NCBI RefSeq assembly: GCF_001854125.1
Contig: NZ_CP017715.1
Location: 2,790,001-2,854,000 of the forward strand
DNA from: Marinobacter salinus
Lineage (GTDB): Bacteria; Pseudomonadota; Gammaproteobacteria; Pseudomonadales; Oleiphilaceae
Reading direction: 5' to 3'
Length of the DNA: 64,000 bases
The position numbers and the translations under genes are program-made. Of the stretch, positions 55,635-64,000 are shown piece after piece. The notes beneath the pieces were generated by a model. That model worked only from the letters and a program-made list of their open reading frames with translations. It was not told the DNA's origin and ran no database searches. Position 1 is the first letter of the stretch. The number at the start of each line of letters is the position of its first letter.

Positions 55635-56141
55635 TCACCCGGCAATCCAGTCTCTTGCCCTTGGCTGGCGAAACAGCAGAGCCAGGCCAACAATCACCAG
55701 CAACGCGAAGAAGACCGCCGTCCAGCCGGGAATGCTGAGCCCCAGGAATCGCCAGACAACCTCGGCACAGTCACCGGTGCCCCGCAGAGCAGTCGACAAC
55801 ACCTCAAAAAACGGCAGTACTTCAAGCATATATTCTACCGAAGGACCACAGGCTGGCACCTGATCAGCAGGCAAACTCTGGAGCCAGAGCTGGCGCCCAG
55901 CCACTCCCAGTCCGGCCCCGGCAGTGACCGCCAGCAATCCGCCGTAGATCCGTATGCCAAAACCTTTGGGACCATGTAAAAACGCCAGCAGGCTGACCGC
56001 CCCCGCCCCCATGAACCCGAACCGCTGAAGCCAGCACAACGGACAGGGCTCCAGCCCCATGACATGCTCCATGTAAAAGGCAACACCAAGTAAGCCGGCA
56101 CAAACCACGAAAATAAGCCCAAACACCCATCTGCTCGTCAA
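55635..56141 (-). CDS. dsbB: Disulfide bond oxidoreductase DsbB
   Basis: Inner-membrane quinone-linked oxidase of DsbA. 168 residues, four membrane segments, redox pair CPLC in the first periplasmic loop (Cys33 and Cys36 region) and a second pair in VPACGPSVEYML...GTGDCAEV. The start is TTG at 56141 with GAGGTG six bases upstream; no ATG in frame gives a complete first membrane segment. Confidence 0.93.
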   Translation of the reverse strand: MTSRWVFGLIFVVCAGLLGVAFYMEHVMGLEPCPLCWLQRFGFMGAGAVSLLAFLHGPKGFGIRIYGGLLAVTAGAGLGVAGRQLWLQSLPADQVPACGPSVEYMLEVLPFFEVLSTALRGTGDCAEVVWRFLGLSIPGWTAVFFALLVIVGLALLFRQPRARDWIAG

Positions 56142-56251
56142 AAGAACACCTCGGAATCATGAATTGACACTGCATACTCGCACCGGGCCTGCTATTCTCG
56201 TTTTCGTACATCCGGTGGCCCTGCCGCTGATCCGTCACTAAACCCTAAACC

Positions 56252-56716
56252 ATGATCAACTTCAAGCCTATGACACTTCAGCCAAAACCCGTTCTGACCC
56301 TGGCAATCCTTCTGTTATCACTGCTTTCACTTCCAGTGTTCGCGCAAGAAGGTGACTTGGAAGAAGAGGAAGCCGTTGAGGAAACCGGCGTGACCGACTA
56401 CATCGCCATGGATCCAGCCTTCGTGACCCATGTCGGGAAACCGGACAACAAGGTGACCTATCTGAAGGCGGCAATCAGCCTGCGAGCGTCCAGCGCGACC
56501 ACGCGGCCAGCGGTTGACGCCCATATGCCAAGACTGCGCCATGAGATGGTCATGCTGTTCGGTGAGCAAACAGACACCGATCAACTAACAAGTATGGAAG
56601 GGCAGCAGGCGCTCAGAGAAGAAGCAAAAAAGCGGATCAATCAGGTACTCGAAGAGCAGCAAACCGGGGAGGCCATCACCGGTGTGCTTTTTACGGAATT
56701 TGTCGTGCAGAAGTAA
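56252..56716 (+). CDS. FliL-like exported protein away from flagellar genes
   Basis: 154 residues with a signal peptide or anchor (about 15-32, LAILLLSLLSLPVFAQ), an acidic segment, and a domain like FliL (YIAMDPAFVTHVGKPDNKVT, TYLKAAISLRA, INQVLEEQQTGEAITGVLFT, EFVVQK). FliL in flagella couples the stator; here there are no flagellar genes nearby, and related orphan copies occur by algQ-dsbB in Pseudomonas. The role of these copies is unknown. Start ATG 56252 or 56270. Confidence 0.82.
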   Translation: MINFKPMTLQPKPVLTLAILLLSLLSLPVFAQEGDLEEEEAVEETGVTDYIAMDPAFVTHVGKPDNKVTYLKAAISLRASSATTRPAVDAHMPRLRHEMVMLFGEQTDTDQLTSMEGQQALREEAKKRINQVLEEQQTGEAITGVLFTEFVVQK

Positions 56717-56733
56717 ACGCGCGCGAACGGCGC

Positions 56734-56952
56734 TCAGGCGATCCTGGAAAACAGGTCGTCACCGGGTAAACGCTCCTGCTGCCGAGTGACCTGTTCCGCG
56801 TCATCCCAGCCTGCTTCCCAGGCAGCAATAACCACGTCGCCCCGGTATGGGCACCGGGCTTTGCCCATACCCATGGACGAAGCCATGTACCCCTGGCGGT
56901 AAGCCTTGTTCAGTGCTTCCACGTCCCAGCCAAGTTTGATATCTCTGGCCAT
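56734..56952 (-). CDS. Ribosome modulation factor-like protein
   Basis: 72-residue protein resembling Rmf, which dimerises ribosomes in stationary phase. The core YRQGYMASSMGMGKARCPYR is followed by a Trp-containing stretch (AAWEAGWDDAEQV) that matches the Rmf CPY...W..GW pattern, but the usual basic N-terminus of Rmf is replaced by a neutral one (MARDIKLGWDVEALNKA). ATG 56952 has GGGGGAAG upstream; a longer frame to 57060 overlaps the region just downstream of gshA. Function as a ribosome factor is inferred. Confidence 0.7.
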   Translation of the reverse strand: MARDIKLGWDVEALNKAYRQGYMASSMGMGKARCPYRGDVVIAAWEAGWDDAEQVTRQQERLPGDDLFSRIA

Positions 56953-57065
56953 GCCGGCTTCCCCCCTGTCCCTGTTGTTACAAAAACTAACAGCCGCCTC
57001 GGGAGCTGACAAACTTTTATTCAGTTTCTGTGAGTCAGGTCCGGAAGGGATGTGAGACACACCGG

Positions 57066-58625
57066 TCAGGAGGCCAGATAGTCCTTGAGAAACTCTCCGA
57101 AGGACTGCGTTTCGTTTTCTTCAATGCGTTTTTGTTCGGCCACCGACTCTGCTGTCATTGCGCGGAACGCCGCCAGTACGTCTGGGGCCAGTGTCTCCTG
57201 CCGGAGGGTCTCCTGGTGACGACGGGATACGTCCATCACCCACTCTCGATGCCCAAGTCCTGAGCTCCGCATAGCCTCCAGAACCTGCTCCGATGGAACT
57301 GCCCATACATCGGTACCAGAGAGTTTTTTATCTTGCTCGGCCAGAGCGTTACGGTAGGTCTCACCGCCGTTCCAGCCGTCCAGCAGTTCGGCCAACGGTT
57401 CCAGCTGATCCAGCAGCTCCCTGGCAGCATCCCCGACAGGGGTGCGATGACCGCTCCGGCACAGTGTCAGCTCCCGGTTGCGACCACGAGCAACAACATC
57501 TTTGTAATTATCATCCAGCCGCTCGCACTCGGCATCACCGATGCGCGGGCTGTCGGTGAGCAGGCAGTCAAGCAAAAACAGATCCAGGAAATCAATCTGG
57601 GCCTCATTGACGCCCACCGGTGAAAACGGATCCAGATCCAGGCACCGGACTTCGATATATTCGACGCCACGGGCTTCGAGGGCCTGAATTGGTTTCTCCT
57701 CGCGCTGGGTTGTTCGCTTGGGGCGAACCGCACTGTAGTACTCGTTTTCGATCTGAAGCACACTGGTGTTGATCTGGATAAACTTTTCGCCCTGACGGGC
57801 ACCGATCGCTTCGTAGGCCGGCCAGGTAGTATGAATAGCCCGGTCCAGAGTCTGGGTATAGGTGCTCAGTTCGTTAAAACAAATGTTGAGTGAAGCCTGG
57901 GCATTATTGTGGTAGCCCAAGTCCCCCATACGCAAGGAGGTCGCTTCTTTTCCGTACAAGGTGTGGTCGTCAAAACGATCGAGGTCGTGGCGGACATTGG
58001 CCACAAAACTTGCATCCAGCGCAGGCGATGCACCGAACAACAGCATCAGCAGCCAGCTGCGCCGGCGGAAGTTTCGGATCAGCCAGAAATACTGATCTGA
58101 TTTAAAATCTTTCAGGCTTTGCCCGTTTCCAAGCATTTCCTGCCATTTCCGCCAGAAAGCGTCCGGCAGGGAGAGATTGTAGTGCGCACCAGCGATGCTC
58201 TGCATCATGCGGCCATAGCGAACCGCCAGCCCTTGACGATAAACGTGCTTGAGGTGCCCGATATTGGATGAACCGTATTCGGCAATTGGAATACTGGGAT
58301 CACCATCCAGTTCGCAGGGCATACTCGCTGCCCAGAACACTTCGTCACCCAGGTTCTGCTGGACAAAGCGGTGGGTGTTCCTCAGCGACTCCATCATTTC
58401 AGAGGTGCTTTTGAAAACGGGGGTAATCAGCTCCAGCAGGGACTCGGAATAATCCGTGGTAATCCTCGGGTGAGTCAGCGCAGAACCGAGGGCTTCGGGA
58501 TGTGGCGTTTGGGCAATGAAGCCATTACGGTCAACCCGCAGGCCTTCCTTCTCGACCCCTTTCAGAAAGCCGTTCCAGTCACTGGCGGCAAACTGGCGAA
58601 AAACAGAATGGCGGGATTCAGCCAT
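57066..58625 (-). CDS. gshA: Glutamate-cysteine ligase (class 1)
   Basis: Makes gamma-glutamylcysteine, the first step of glutathione synthesis. 519 residues. Family segments are EGLRVDRNGFIAQTPHP, TTDYSESLLELITP, MPCELDGDPSIPIAEYGSSN and YSAVRPKRTTQREEKP. AGGAGTG lies just before ATG. A 10-bp hairpin abuts that ribosome site. gshB is not in the window. Confidence 0.95.
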   Translation of the reverse strand: MAESRHSVFRQFAASDWNGFLKGVEKEGLRVDRNGFIAQTPHPEALGSALTHPRITTDYSESLLELITPVFKSTSEMMESLRNTHRFVQQNLGDEVFWAASMPCELDGDPSIPIAEYGSSNIGHLKHVYRQGLAVRYGRMMQSIAGAHYNLSLPDAFWRKWQEMLGNGQSLKDFKSDQYFWLIRNFRRRSWLLMLLFGASPALDASFVANVRHDLDRFDDHTLYGKEATSLRMGDLGYHNNAQASLNICFNELSTYTQTLDRAIHTTWPAYEAIGARQGEKFIQINTSVLQIENEYYSAVRPKRTTQREEKPIQALEARGVEYIEVRCLDLDPFSPVGVNEAQIDFLDLFLLDCLLTDSPRIGDAECERLDDNYKDVVARGRNRELTLCRSGHRTPVGDAARELLDQLEPLAELLDGWNGGETYRNALAEQDKKLSGTDVWAVPSEQVLEAMRSSGLGHREWVMDVSRRHQETLRQETLAPDVLAAFRAMTAESVAEQKRIEENETQSFGEFLKDYLAS

Positions 58626-58640
58626 GATGCACTCCTGCTG

Positions 58641-58673
58641 CAGCCGGCGCTGCCTCGTGAGCGGCGCCGGCTG
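58641..58673 (-). promoter_or_regulatory. 10-bp perfect hairpin directly 5' of the gshA ribosome site
   Basis: CAGCCGGCGC pairs with GCGCCGGCTG around a 13-base loop between the tex stop and the gshA AGGAGTG, four bases from it. No T-run follows, so it is not a standard terminator; it may end or process the tex message, or shape gshA translation. Confidence 0.5.
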
Positions 58674-58693
58674 ATGGAAAGATAGAAAACCGG

Positions 58694-61036
58694 TTAGCGG
58701 CTATCCTTGCGGGCCGAGGCCAGGGCTTGGGCCAGTGCGCCCGCCATGGCGCCTTGCTGTGTTTTTTGTCCGCTTCCGGACTGACGCGCGTTACGGCCGC
58801 CCGCTTTTTGCTCGGAACGGCTGCGCCCCGAACCGGCTGACTTGTTGTCAGCTTTCTCGCCAGGCTGGTCGTCCAGACGCATGGACAAGGCTATCCGCTT
58901 CCGGGGAATATCCACATCCATCACCTTCACCTTTACGATATCCCCTGCTTTCACCACTTCCCGGGGATCTTTCACAAAAGTATGGGACAGCGCCGAAATA
59001 TGCACCAGCCCGTCCTGGTGAACCCCGATATCCACGAATGCCCCGAAATTGGTAACGTTGGTTACAGAACCCTCCAGAGTCATCCCCGGCTTCAAGTCAC
59101 TCAGGGTTTCCACCCCCTCCTCAAAGCTGGCAAAGCGAAACTCCGGCCGAGGGTCCCGCCCCGGCTTCTCCAGTTCGGAGATAATGTCCTTTATAGTCGG
59201 CAAGCCGAACTGTTCTGTTACGTAATCCTGGGGATTCAGACCACGCAGAAACGAAGAATCACCAACGATGTCTTCCACATTTCGATGGTTCCCTGCCGCG
59301 ATGGCTTCCACGACACCATAGGCTTCCGGGTGCACAGAGGATCGATCCAGGGGATTCTCGCCACCGGCAATGCGCAGGAAGCCCGCTGCCTGCTCGAAGG
59401 TACGGTCACCCAGCCGCGACACCTTCATTAGCTGTTTTCGGTTATGGAACAGGCCATTCTGGTTGCGGAAATCAACAATATTCTGGGCGATGTTCTGGTT
59501 GAGGCCGGACACCCGTGCGAGCAGCGGCACAGAAGCCGTATTCAGGTCGACGCCCACACCATTTACACAGTCCTCGACCACGGCATCCAGACTACGGGAT
59601 AACTGGACCTGAGAGACGTCGTGCTGATACTGGCCGACACCGATAGACTTCGGTTCAATCTTCACCAGTTCCGCCAACGGGTCCTGCAGGCGGCGGGCAA
59701 TGGAGACTGCACCACGAATGGTTACATCCAGATCCGGCAATTCCCTGGAGGCAAACTCGGAAGCAGAGTAGATGGAAGCGCCGGACTCACTAACCACAAT
59801 GCGTGCGAGTTTCAGTTCCGGATAACGCTTGCACAGGTCGCCTACCAGCTTTTCCGTCTCCCTGGACGCTGTACCGTTGCCAATGGCTACCAGTTCGATC
59901 TTGTATTCACGACACCAGGCTGCCAGCTGTTCAATGGATTGATCCCACTGATTCCGGGGCGCATGGGGGAAAATGGCGCCATGGCCAACCACCTGGCTGG
60001 TACCGTCGATTACGGCCACCTTCACGCCAGTCCGCAAGCCGGGGTCCAGCCCCAAGGTCGGGCGCGGGCCGGCCGGGGCCAGCAATAACAGGTCCTTCAG
60101 GTTGGCGGCGAAGACATTGATGGCCTCAGTCTCGGCAGATTCACGCACCTGAGCCATCAAATCTGTCTCAATCTGGGTAGACAGCTTCACCCGCCAGGTC
60201 CAGCGCACCACCTCCGATAGCCATTTGTCAGCCGGCCGATCGTTATCGCGGATATTCCAGCGCGCGGCAATACGATGCTCCGCCGGATGCGGCTGTCGAC
60301 GGTCGCCTTCGCCGTCACCGACAACAATGGCGTATGTCAGCACCCCCTCGTTACGGCCACGGAGAATCGCCAGCACCCGGTGGGAAGGTACTTTTTTCAG
60401 CGGCTCCACATGGTCAAAATAATCCCGGAACTTGGCCCCCTCGCTTTCCTTACCCTCAATCACGGAAACTTTCAGCTGGCCCTCCTGCCAGATGAGATCC
60501 CGCAGGCTGCCCAGCAATTCGGCATCCTCGGCAAACCGCTCCATCAGAATGGAGCGGGCGCCATCCAGGGCGGCCTTGGCATCTTCGATACCGGCTTCCT
60601 TGTTGAGGTAAGCTGCAGCAGTCGTTTCCGGATCCAGCGTGGGGTCGTCATACAATGCATCCGCCAGGGGCTCGAGGCCGGCTTCCCTGGCGATCTGTGC
60701 CTTGGTACGGCGCTTGGGCTTGTAGGGCAGGTAAAGGTCTTCCAGGCGGTTCTTGGCGTCGGCCTCGTTTATGCTTGCGCGCAACTCGTCGGTCAGCTTG
60801 CCCTGCTCCTCAATGCTTTTGAGGATGGTTGAGCGGCGGTCTTCCAGTTCGCGCAGGTAGCGCAACCGGTCTTCCAGGTTTCGCAACTGGCTGTCATCCA
60901 GCGAGCCGGTAATTTCTTTCCGGTAGCGGGCAATAAACGGGACGGTCGCACCCTCGTCAAGCAGGGCGACGGTGGCATTAACCTGTTGCTCGCGTACGCC
61001 GAGCTCTTCGGCGATGCGCCTGGAGATACTGTTCAT
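58694..61036 (-). CDS. tex: Transcription accessory protein Tex
   Basis: RNA-binding protein of the Tex/YhgF family, 780 residues. N-terminal [20 protein letters not shown], the YqgF-like nuclease domain ([20 protein letters not shown]), helix-hairpin-helix parts ([17 protein letters not shown]), and a C-terminal S1 domain ([20 protein letters not shown]). The end is low complexity and basic. ATG 61036 has AGAGG upstream; the frame is open to 61105 without a site. Confidence 0.95.
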   Translation of the reverse strand: MNSISRRIAEELGVREQQVNATVALLDEGATVPFIARYRKEITGSLDDSQLRNLEDRLRYLRELEDRRSTILKSIEEQGKLTDELRASINEADAKNRLEDLYLPYKPKRRTKAQIAREAGLEPLADALYDDPTLDPETTAAAYLNKEAGIEDAKAALDGARSILMERFAEDAELLGSLRDLIWQEGQLKVSVIEGKESEGAKFRDYFDHVEPLKKVPSHRVLAILRGRNEGVLTYAIVVGDGEGDRRQPHPAEHRIAARWNIRDNDRPADKWLSEVVRWTWRVKLSTQIETDLMAQVRESAETEAINVFAANLKDLLLLAPAGPRPTLGLDPGLRTGVKVAVIDGTSQVVGHGAIFPHAPRNQWDQSIEQLAAWCREYKIELVAIGNGTASRETEKLVGDLCKRYPELKLARIVVSESGASIYSASEFASRELPDLDVTIRGAVSIARRLQDPLAELVKIEPKSIGVGQYQHDVSQVQLSRSLDAVVEDCVNGVGVDLNTASVPLLARVSGLNQNIAQNIVDFRNQNGLFHNRKQLMKVSRLGDRTFEQAAGFLRIAGGENPLDRSSVHPEAYGVVEAIAAGNHRNVEDIVGDSSFLRGLNPQDYVTEQFGLPTIKDIISELEKPGRDPRPEFRFASFEEGVETLSDLKPGMTLEGSVTNVTNFGAFVDIGVHQDGLVHISALSHTFVKDPREVVKAGDIVKVKVMDVDIPRKRIALSMRLDDQPGEKADNKSAGSGRSRSEQKAGGRNARQSGSGQKTQQGAMAGALAQALASARKDSR

Positions 61037-61089
61037 GCAACCTCTGTTGATAACATAAGGATCAAATAAAAGGGGAAAGGTACAGCGGC

Positions 61090-62826
61090 TCACCGCTGCA
61101 GGCAAGCAGACTGTCCGCGGTTGTTCAGGAATTGCACAAGGTCGGCCCAGGGCATGGGGCGGGCGTAGTAATACCCCTGGATCTCGTCACAGTGCTGCTG
61201 GCGCAGGAAATCAAGCTGACCCTCGGTTTCAACGCCTTCCGCCACCACACTGATCTGCAGGCTATGGGCCAGACTGATAATCGCCCGAATGATGTGCTCG
61301 GCATCGGCAGACTTGCCCAGATCCTGTACGAAGCTCTTGTCAATCTTCACCAGCGAAATGGGCAGATGCTGCAGGTTACTCAGGGACGAAAAGCCGGTGC
61401 CAAAGTCATCCAGCGCAAAGCTGATGCCAAGCTGGTTCAACTCCCGAAGGCACCGCTGGGCGTATTCAGGATCGTGCATCATGGCACTTTCGGTCAGTTC
61501 CAGCTCCAGCAAACTGGTGTCTACATTGGCGTTGAAGATGATCCGGAAGATCGTTTCCGTCATCTTGCGATCGTGGAACTGACGAAACGACAGATTGACC
61601 GCAAAAACCAGGCCGGGAAAGCCCATCTCCGCGGATTCCTGCAAACGTTTACAGGCCTGTTCAATCACCCAGTAACCGATAGGTACAATCAGGCCACTGC
61701 GTTCCGCCACCGGGATAAACTCATCAGGTCCGACCAGCCCACGCTCCGGGTGATTCCATCGCAACAGACATTCGACTCCCCGAACTTCTTCCGTAGCCAG
61801 ATCAATACGGGGCTGATAATAGAGCTCAAGTTCGTTGCCCCGCAGCGCGCTACGCAGGTCCGCCTCGAGGCGCAGCTGATAGCCGGCAGAGATGTGCAGC
61901 TGGCGATCATAAAAGCGATAACTGGTGCCCGGGTCCCGCTTCGCCTCAAACATGGCACGATTAGCCCGGCGCAACAGGTTTTCGGCGCTGTCTCCGGCCT
62001 CCGGGTAAGTGGCCACTCCCAGACTGGCACTAACCCCAATGGCCTGACCGTCAATGGTGACCGGCTCGTCCAGGGCAGCGACCACTTTCCGGATGATCTG
62101 CGTGATATCCAGTGAGTCTTCCACCTTTTCGATGATAATGGCCAGTTCATCACCGCCGATGCGCATCAGCGAGTCCACCCGTCGCAAACTGTGGCGCAGG
62201 CGCTCGGCCAGTTTCATCATCAACTGGTCACTTTTCTGGTAACCAAAGGATTCATTGATACTTCGGAAATCGTCGATATTGAGGTGCAGCAAAGCCAGCC
62301 GATGACCGCCCCGCTCTGCTCGTAAAAGCGATTGTTGCAGCCGATCAAAAAACAGGTCACGGTTAATGAACCCGGTTGCCACATCACGGCCGAGCCGACT
62401 GTGGGGTGACTCTGACAGTTGCCCGCGATACCAGAGACCTTTGACGGCGCGCCGGAAGCTCCAGTGATCCAGCCCGTTACGGGAAAGGTAGTCGGACGCG
62501 CCAGAGGCCAGGAGTTCGGGGGCGCGCTCATCGGAGGATTCGGCGCTCAGGGCCAATACCGGCTTTTCATTACTGGCAACCGCCAGGTATTGCAGAAACG
62601 CAGACTCGGAACCTCCGTGAAACACGCAGTCCCAGACGACAAGATCAAAACTTGCATTCCGAATGAGGTCGTCACAGTCGATGAGGTCCGGACACCAAGT
62701 GGCATCGGCATCAAATTCGCCGTCGTCAGCCAATAGTGCATTAAGCCAGAGAAAATCCGAATAATCGGGAACGAGGACCAAAAGCCGCAACTGGCTGGGC
62801 CTTATCGTCTCCAGTGGCAATGTCAT
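61090..62826 (-). CDS. REC-like GGDEF-EAL protein
   Basis: 578-residue c-di-GMP enzyme. The N-terminal 130 residues are receiver-like ([13 protein letters not shown] with an Asp at the phosphate site, but SRN where the switch lysine is expected). GGDEF domain with [10 protein letters not shown] (GGDEL form), then EAL domain with VECLLRW (ECL), [25 protein letters not shown] and AEGVET. The EAL site looks complete apart from the Ala to Cys change, so phosphodiesterase activity is likely; the GGDEL variant may be active or serve for GTP binding. No ribosome site of note at the ATG. Confidence 0.9.
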   Translation of the reverse strand: MTLPLETIRPSQLRLLVLVPDYSDFLWLNALLADDGEFDADATWCPDLIDCDDLIRNASFDLVVWDCVFHGGSESAFLQYLAVASNEKPVLALSAESSDERAPELLASGASDYLSRNGLDHWSFRRAVKGLWYRGQLSESPHSRLGRDVATGFINRDLFFDRLQQSLLRAERGGHRLALLHLNIDDFRSINESFGYQKSDQLMMKLAERLRHSLRRVDSLMRIGGDELAIIIEKVEDSLDITQIIRKVVAALDEPVTIDGQAIGVSASLGVATYPEAGDSAENLLRRANRAMFEAKRDPGTSYRFYDRQLHISAGYQLRLEADLRSALRGNELELYYQPRIDLATEEVRGVECLLRWNHPERGLVGPDEFIPVAERSGLIVPIGYWVIEQACKRLQESAEMGFPGLVFAVNLSFRQFHDRKMTETIFRIIFNANVDTSLLELELTESAMMHDPEYAQRCLRELNQLGISFALDDFGTGFSSLSNLQHLPISLVKIDKSFVQDLGKSADAEHIIRAIISLAHSLQISVVAEGVETEGQLDFLRQQHCDEIQGYYYARPMPWADLVQFLNNRGQSACLQR

Positions 62827-62970
62827 TAAGCAGAGTCCATTTGTGCGTGAACAACCAAGTCCGTTCCATCAAGAATAGCTGATAGATCTTCAAGGTACAG
62901 AAAGTCACGCTGGTGTAGAATAGGCCAGACGTCCAATACTCCCATTTAGTTCCATTCTGGCATCTTATTT

Positions 62971-64000
62971 GTGAACAAGCTCAACCCCAGACAAAGTGAA
63001 GCGGTACGCTACGCTGATGGCCCTCTGCTCGTACTGGCCGGCGCGGGCAGTGGCAAAACCAGTGTCATCACCCGCAAGATTGCCTACCTGATTGAGCACC
63101 TGGGCATTCCAGGCCGACACATTGCGGCCGTGACCTTTACCAACAAGGCGGCCCGCGAGATGAAAGAGCGTGTTGGCCGCATCGTCGACCGCAAGCTCAC
63201 CCGTGGCCTGATTGTTTCCACGTTTCACAACCTTGGCCTGAACATGATCCGGGAAGAACACGCCCATCTCGGCTACCACCCCGGATTTTCGATCTTTGAC
63301 GCCGCGGATGCCAAGGCACTGCTTCAGGACCTGATGCTCCATGAGGGCAGCACCGATGCCGGCGATGAGCTTAACGACGTCCAGATGACCATATCTTCCT
63401 GGAAGAACGCACTCCGAAGTCCGGGAGAAGCTCTAAGCAGAGCTGCGGACGAACGGGAACAGCGCATAGCGCTGATCTACAAGAAGTACAACGAGTACCT
63501 GAAGGCCTACAACGCGGTCGATTTCGACGACCTCATCCTGTTGCCGGTGCAACTGTTCCGCAGCAATCCGGACATTCTGTCCAAGTGGCGGCGCAAGATT
63601 CGCTACATGCTGGTGGATGAGTACCAGGACACCAACGTATGCCAGTACGAACTGGTCAAACTTCTGGTGGCCGAACGCGCCGCTTTTACCGTAGTGGGTG
63701 ACGACGATCAATCCATCTACGCCTGGCGTGGTGCCCGGCCGGAAAATCTGGAGCAACTCAAGGAAGATTTCCCCAGCCTCAAGATCGTCAAACTTGAGCA
63801 GAATTACCGCTCCACCGCCCGCATCCTGCGCAGTGCCAACACGGTCATCGCCAACAACCCCCACGTGTTCGAGAAGGCTCTTTGGAGCGATCATACCATT
63901 GGCGAGGAGCTCCGGATCATCCGCTGTCGCAGTGAAGACGCGGAAACCGAGCGGGTGGCAACCGAGATCCTTGATCAGAAACTCAAGCAGGGTCTGGAAT
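62971..64000 (+). CDS. rep: ATP-dependent DNA helicase Rep, cut by window edge
   Basis: Superfamily 1 helicase of replication restart, N-terminal 343 residues. Walker A VLAGAGSGKTSVIT, motif Ia FTNKAAREMKERV, Walker B VDEYQDTN, and motif III VGDDDQSIYAWRGARPEN. The start is GTG 62971 because homologues begin (M)NKLNPRQSEAVRY there; the upstream sequence has no strong ribosome site. The C-terminus is outside the window. It is divergent from the REC-GGDEF-EAL gene. Confidence 0.95.
   Translation, partial: MNKLNPRQSEAVRYADGPLLVLAGAGSGKTSVITRKIAYLIEHLGIPGRHIAAVTFTNKAAREMKERVGRIVDRKLTRGLIVSTFHNLGLNMIREEHAHLGYHPGFSIFDAADAKALLQDLMLHEGSTDAGDELNDVQMTISSWKNALRSPGEALSRAADEREQRIALIYKKYNEYLKAYNAVDFDDLILLPVQLFRSNPDILSKWRRKIRYMLVDEYQDTNVCQYELVKLLVAERAAFTVVGDDDQSIYAWRGARPENLEQLKEDFPSLKIVKLEQNYRSTARILRSANTVIANNPHVFEKALWSDHTIGEELRIIRCRSEDAETERVATEILDQKLKQGLE

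Noticed and set aside
61132..62115. Open frame of 327 codons antisense to the GGDEF-EAL gene
   Set aside because: Shadow frame, no start signals, no domain.
1..64000. tRNA, rRNA, CRISPR arrays, insertion sequences or prophage
   Set aside because: I looked for tRNA T-arm consensus, regular spaced repeats, transposase or integrase motifs and terminal repeats. Only XerC matched, and its context is the conserved chromosomal one.

Overview
The window looks like a chromosomal segment of a moderately GC-rich marine gammaproteobacterium close to Marinobacter. This is inferred from protein flavour and from gene orders shared with Pseudomonas-type genomes: lptM-lysA-dapF-DUF484-xerC beside cyaA, argH/algZ-algR-hemC-hemD-hemX-hemY, rho-ubiD-flavin reductase, and rsd(algQ)-dsbB. 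I see no rRNA, tRNA, CRISPR array, insertion sequence or prophage. Coding density is very high; the only stretch above 300 bases without a gene is the leader region between rho and moaB (46051-46414).

Layout. 1-2.6 kb: divergent polyamine genes speE (cut by the window edge) and speA. 2.7-4.1 kb: an ECF sigma factor and its zinc anti-sigma factor ChrR (singlet-oxygen response type), with a well-matched self-type promoter in front. 4.1-9.5 kb: an SDR, an acyl-CoA dehydrogenase broken by an out-of-frame N-terminal deletion, tcdA, and a cation/proton antiporter. 9.5-13 kb (minus strand): a quinone-reductase-like enzyme, a hotdog thioesterase overlapping a strictosidine-synthase-like protein, and a YbfF-type esterase. 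13.2-16.7 kb: a 30-codon gene with a very good ribosome site and its own terminator, divergent from an AraC-type regulator translationally coupled to cardiolipin synthase, then a GntR regulator. 16.7-23.3 kb: a PlpD-type patatin autotransporter with an unknown partner, a small exported protein, an orphan BvgS-like sensor kinase and a DUF2789 protein.

23.3-34.4 kb: a diguanylate cyclase, then xerC, a DUF484 gene, dapF, lysA, lptM and class I adenylate cyclase cyaA on the minus strand, with a degenerate GGDEF-EAL protein divergent from cyaA. 34.4-42 kb: argH divergent from algZ-algR, then the haem genes hemC-hemD-hemX-hemY. 42-46 kb (minus): a ferredoxin-type flavin reductase, ubiD, a 27-bp inverted-repeat element, and rho. 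46.4-49.3 kb: moaB-moeA-moaD-moaE lying between rho and trxA. 49.6-55 kb: ppx, a frameshifted ABC-F ATPase (YheS type), a TIGR02444 protein coupled to a DUF4124 protein, and an FKBP-type lipoprotein isomerase. 55-64 kb: rsd, dsbB, a FliL-like protein, an Rmf-like protein, gshA, tex, a REC-GGDEF-EAL protein, and the start of rep.

Most of this is core metabolism and regulation. Two genes look damaged: the acyl-CoA dehydrogenase and the ABC-F ATPase. The ABC-F break sits exactly on a heptamer of the -1 frameshift type. Second-messenger genes are prominent, with one cAMP cyclase and three GGDEF/EAL proteins. I did not find an obvious new multi-gene defence or biosynthetic system. The best candidates for undescribed biology are the 30-residue peptide gene with its phased TGACA boxes, the patatin-linked unknown protein, and the orphan sensor kinase.
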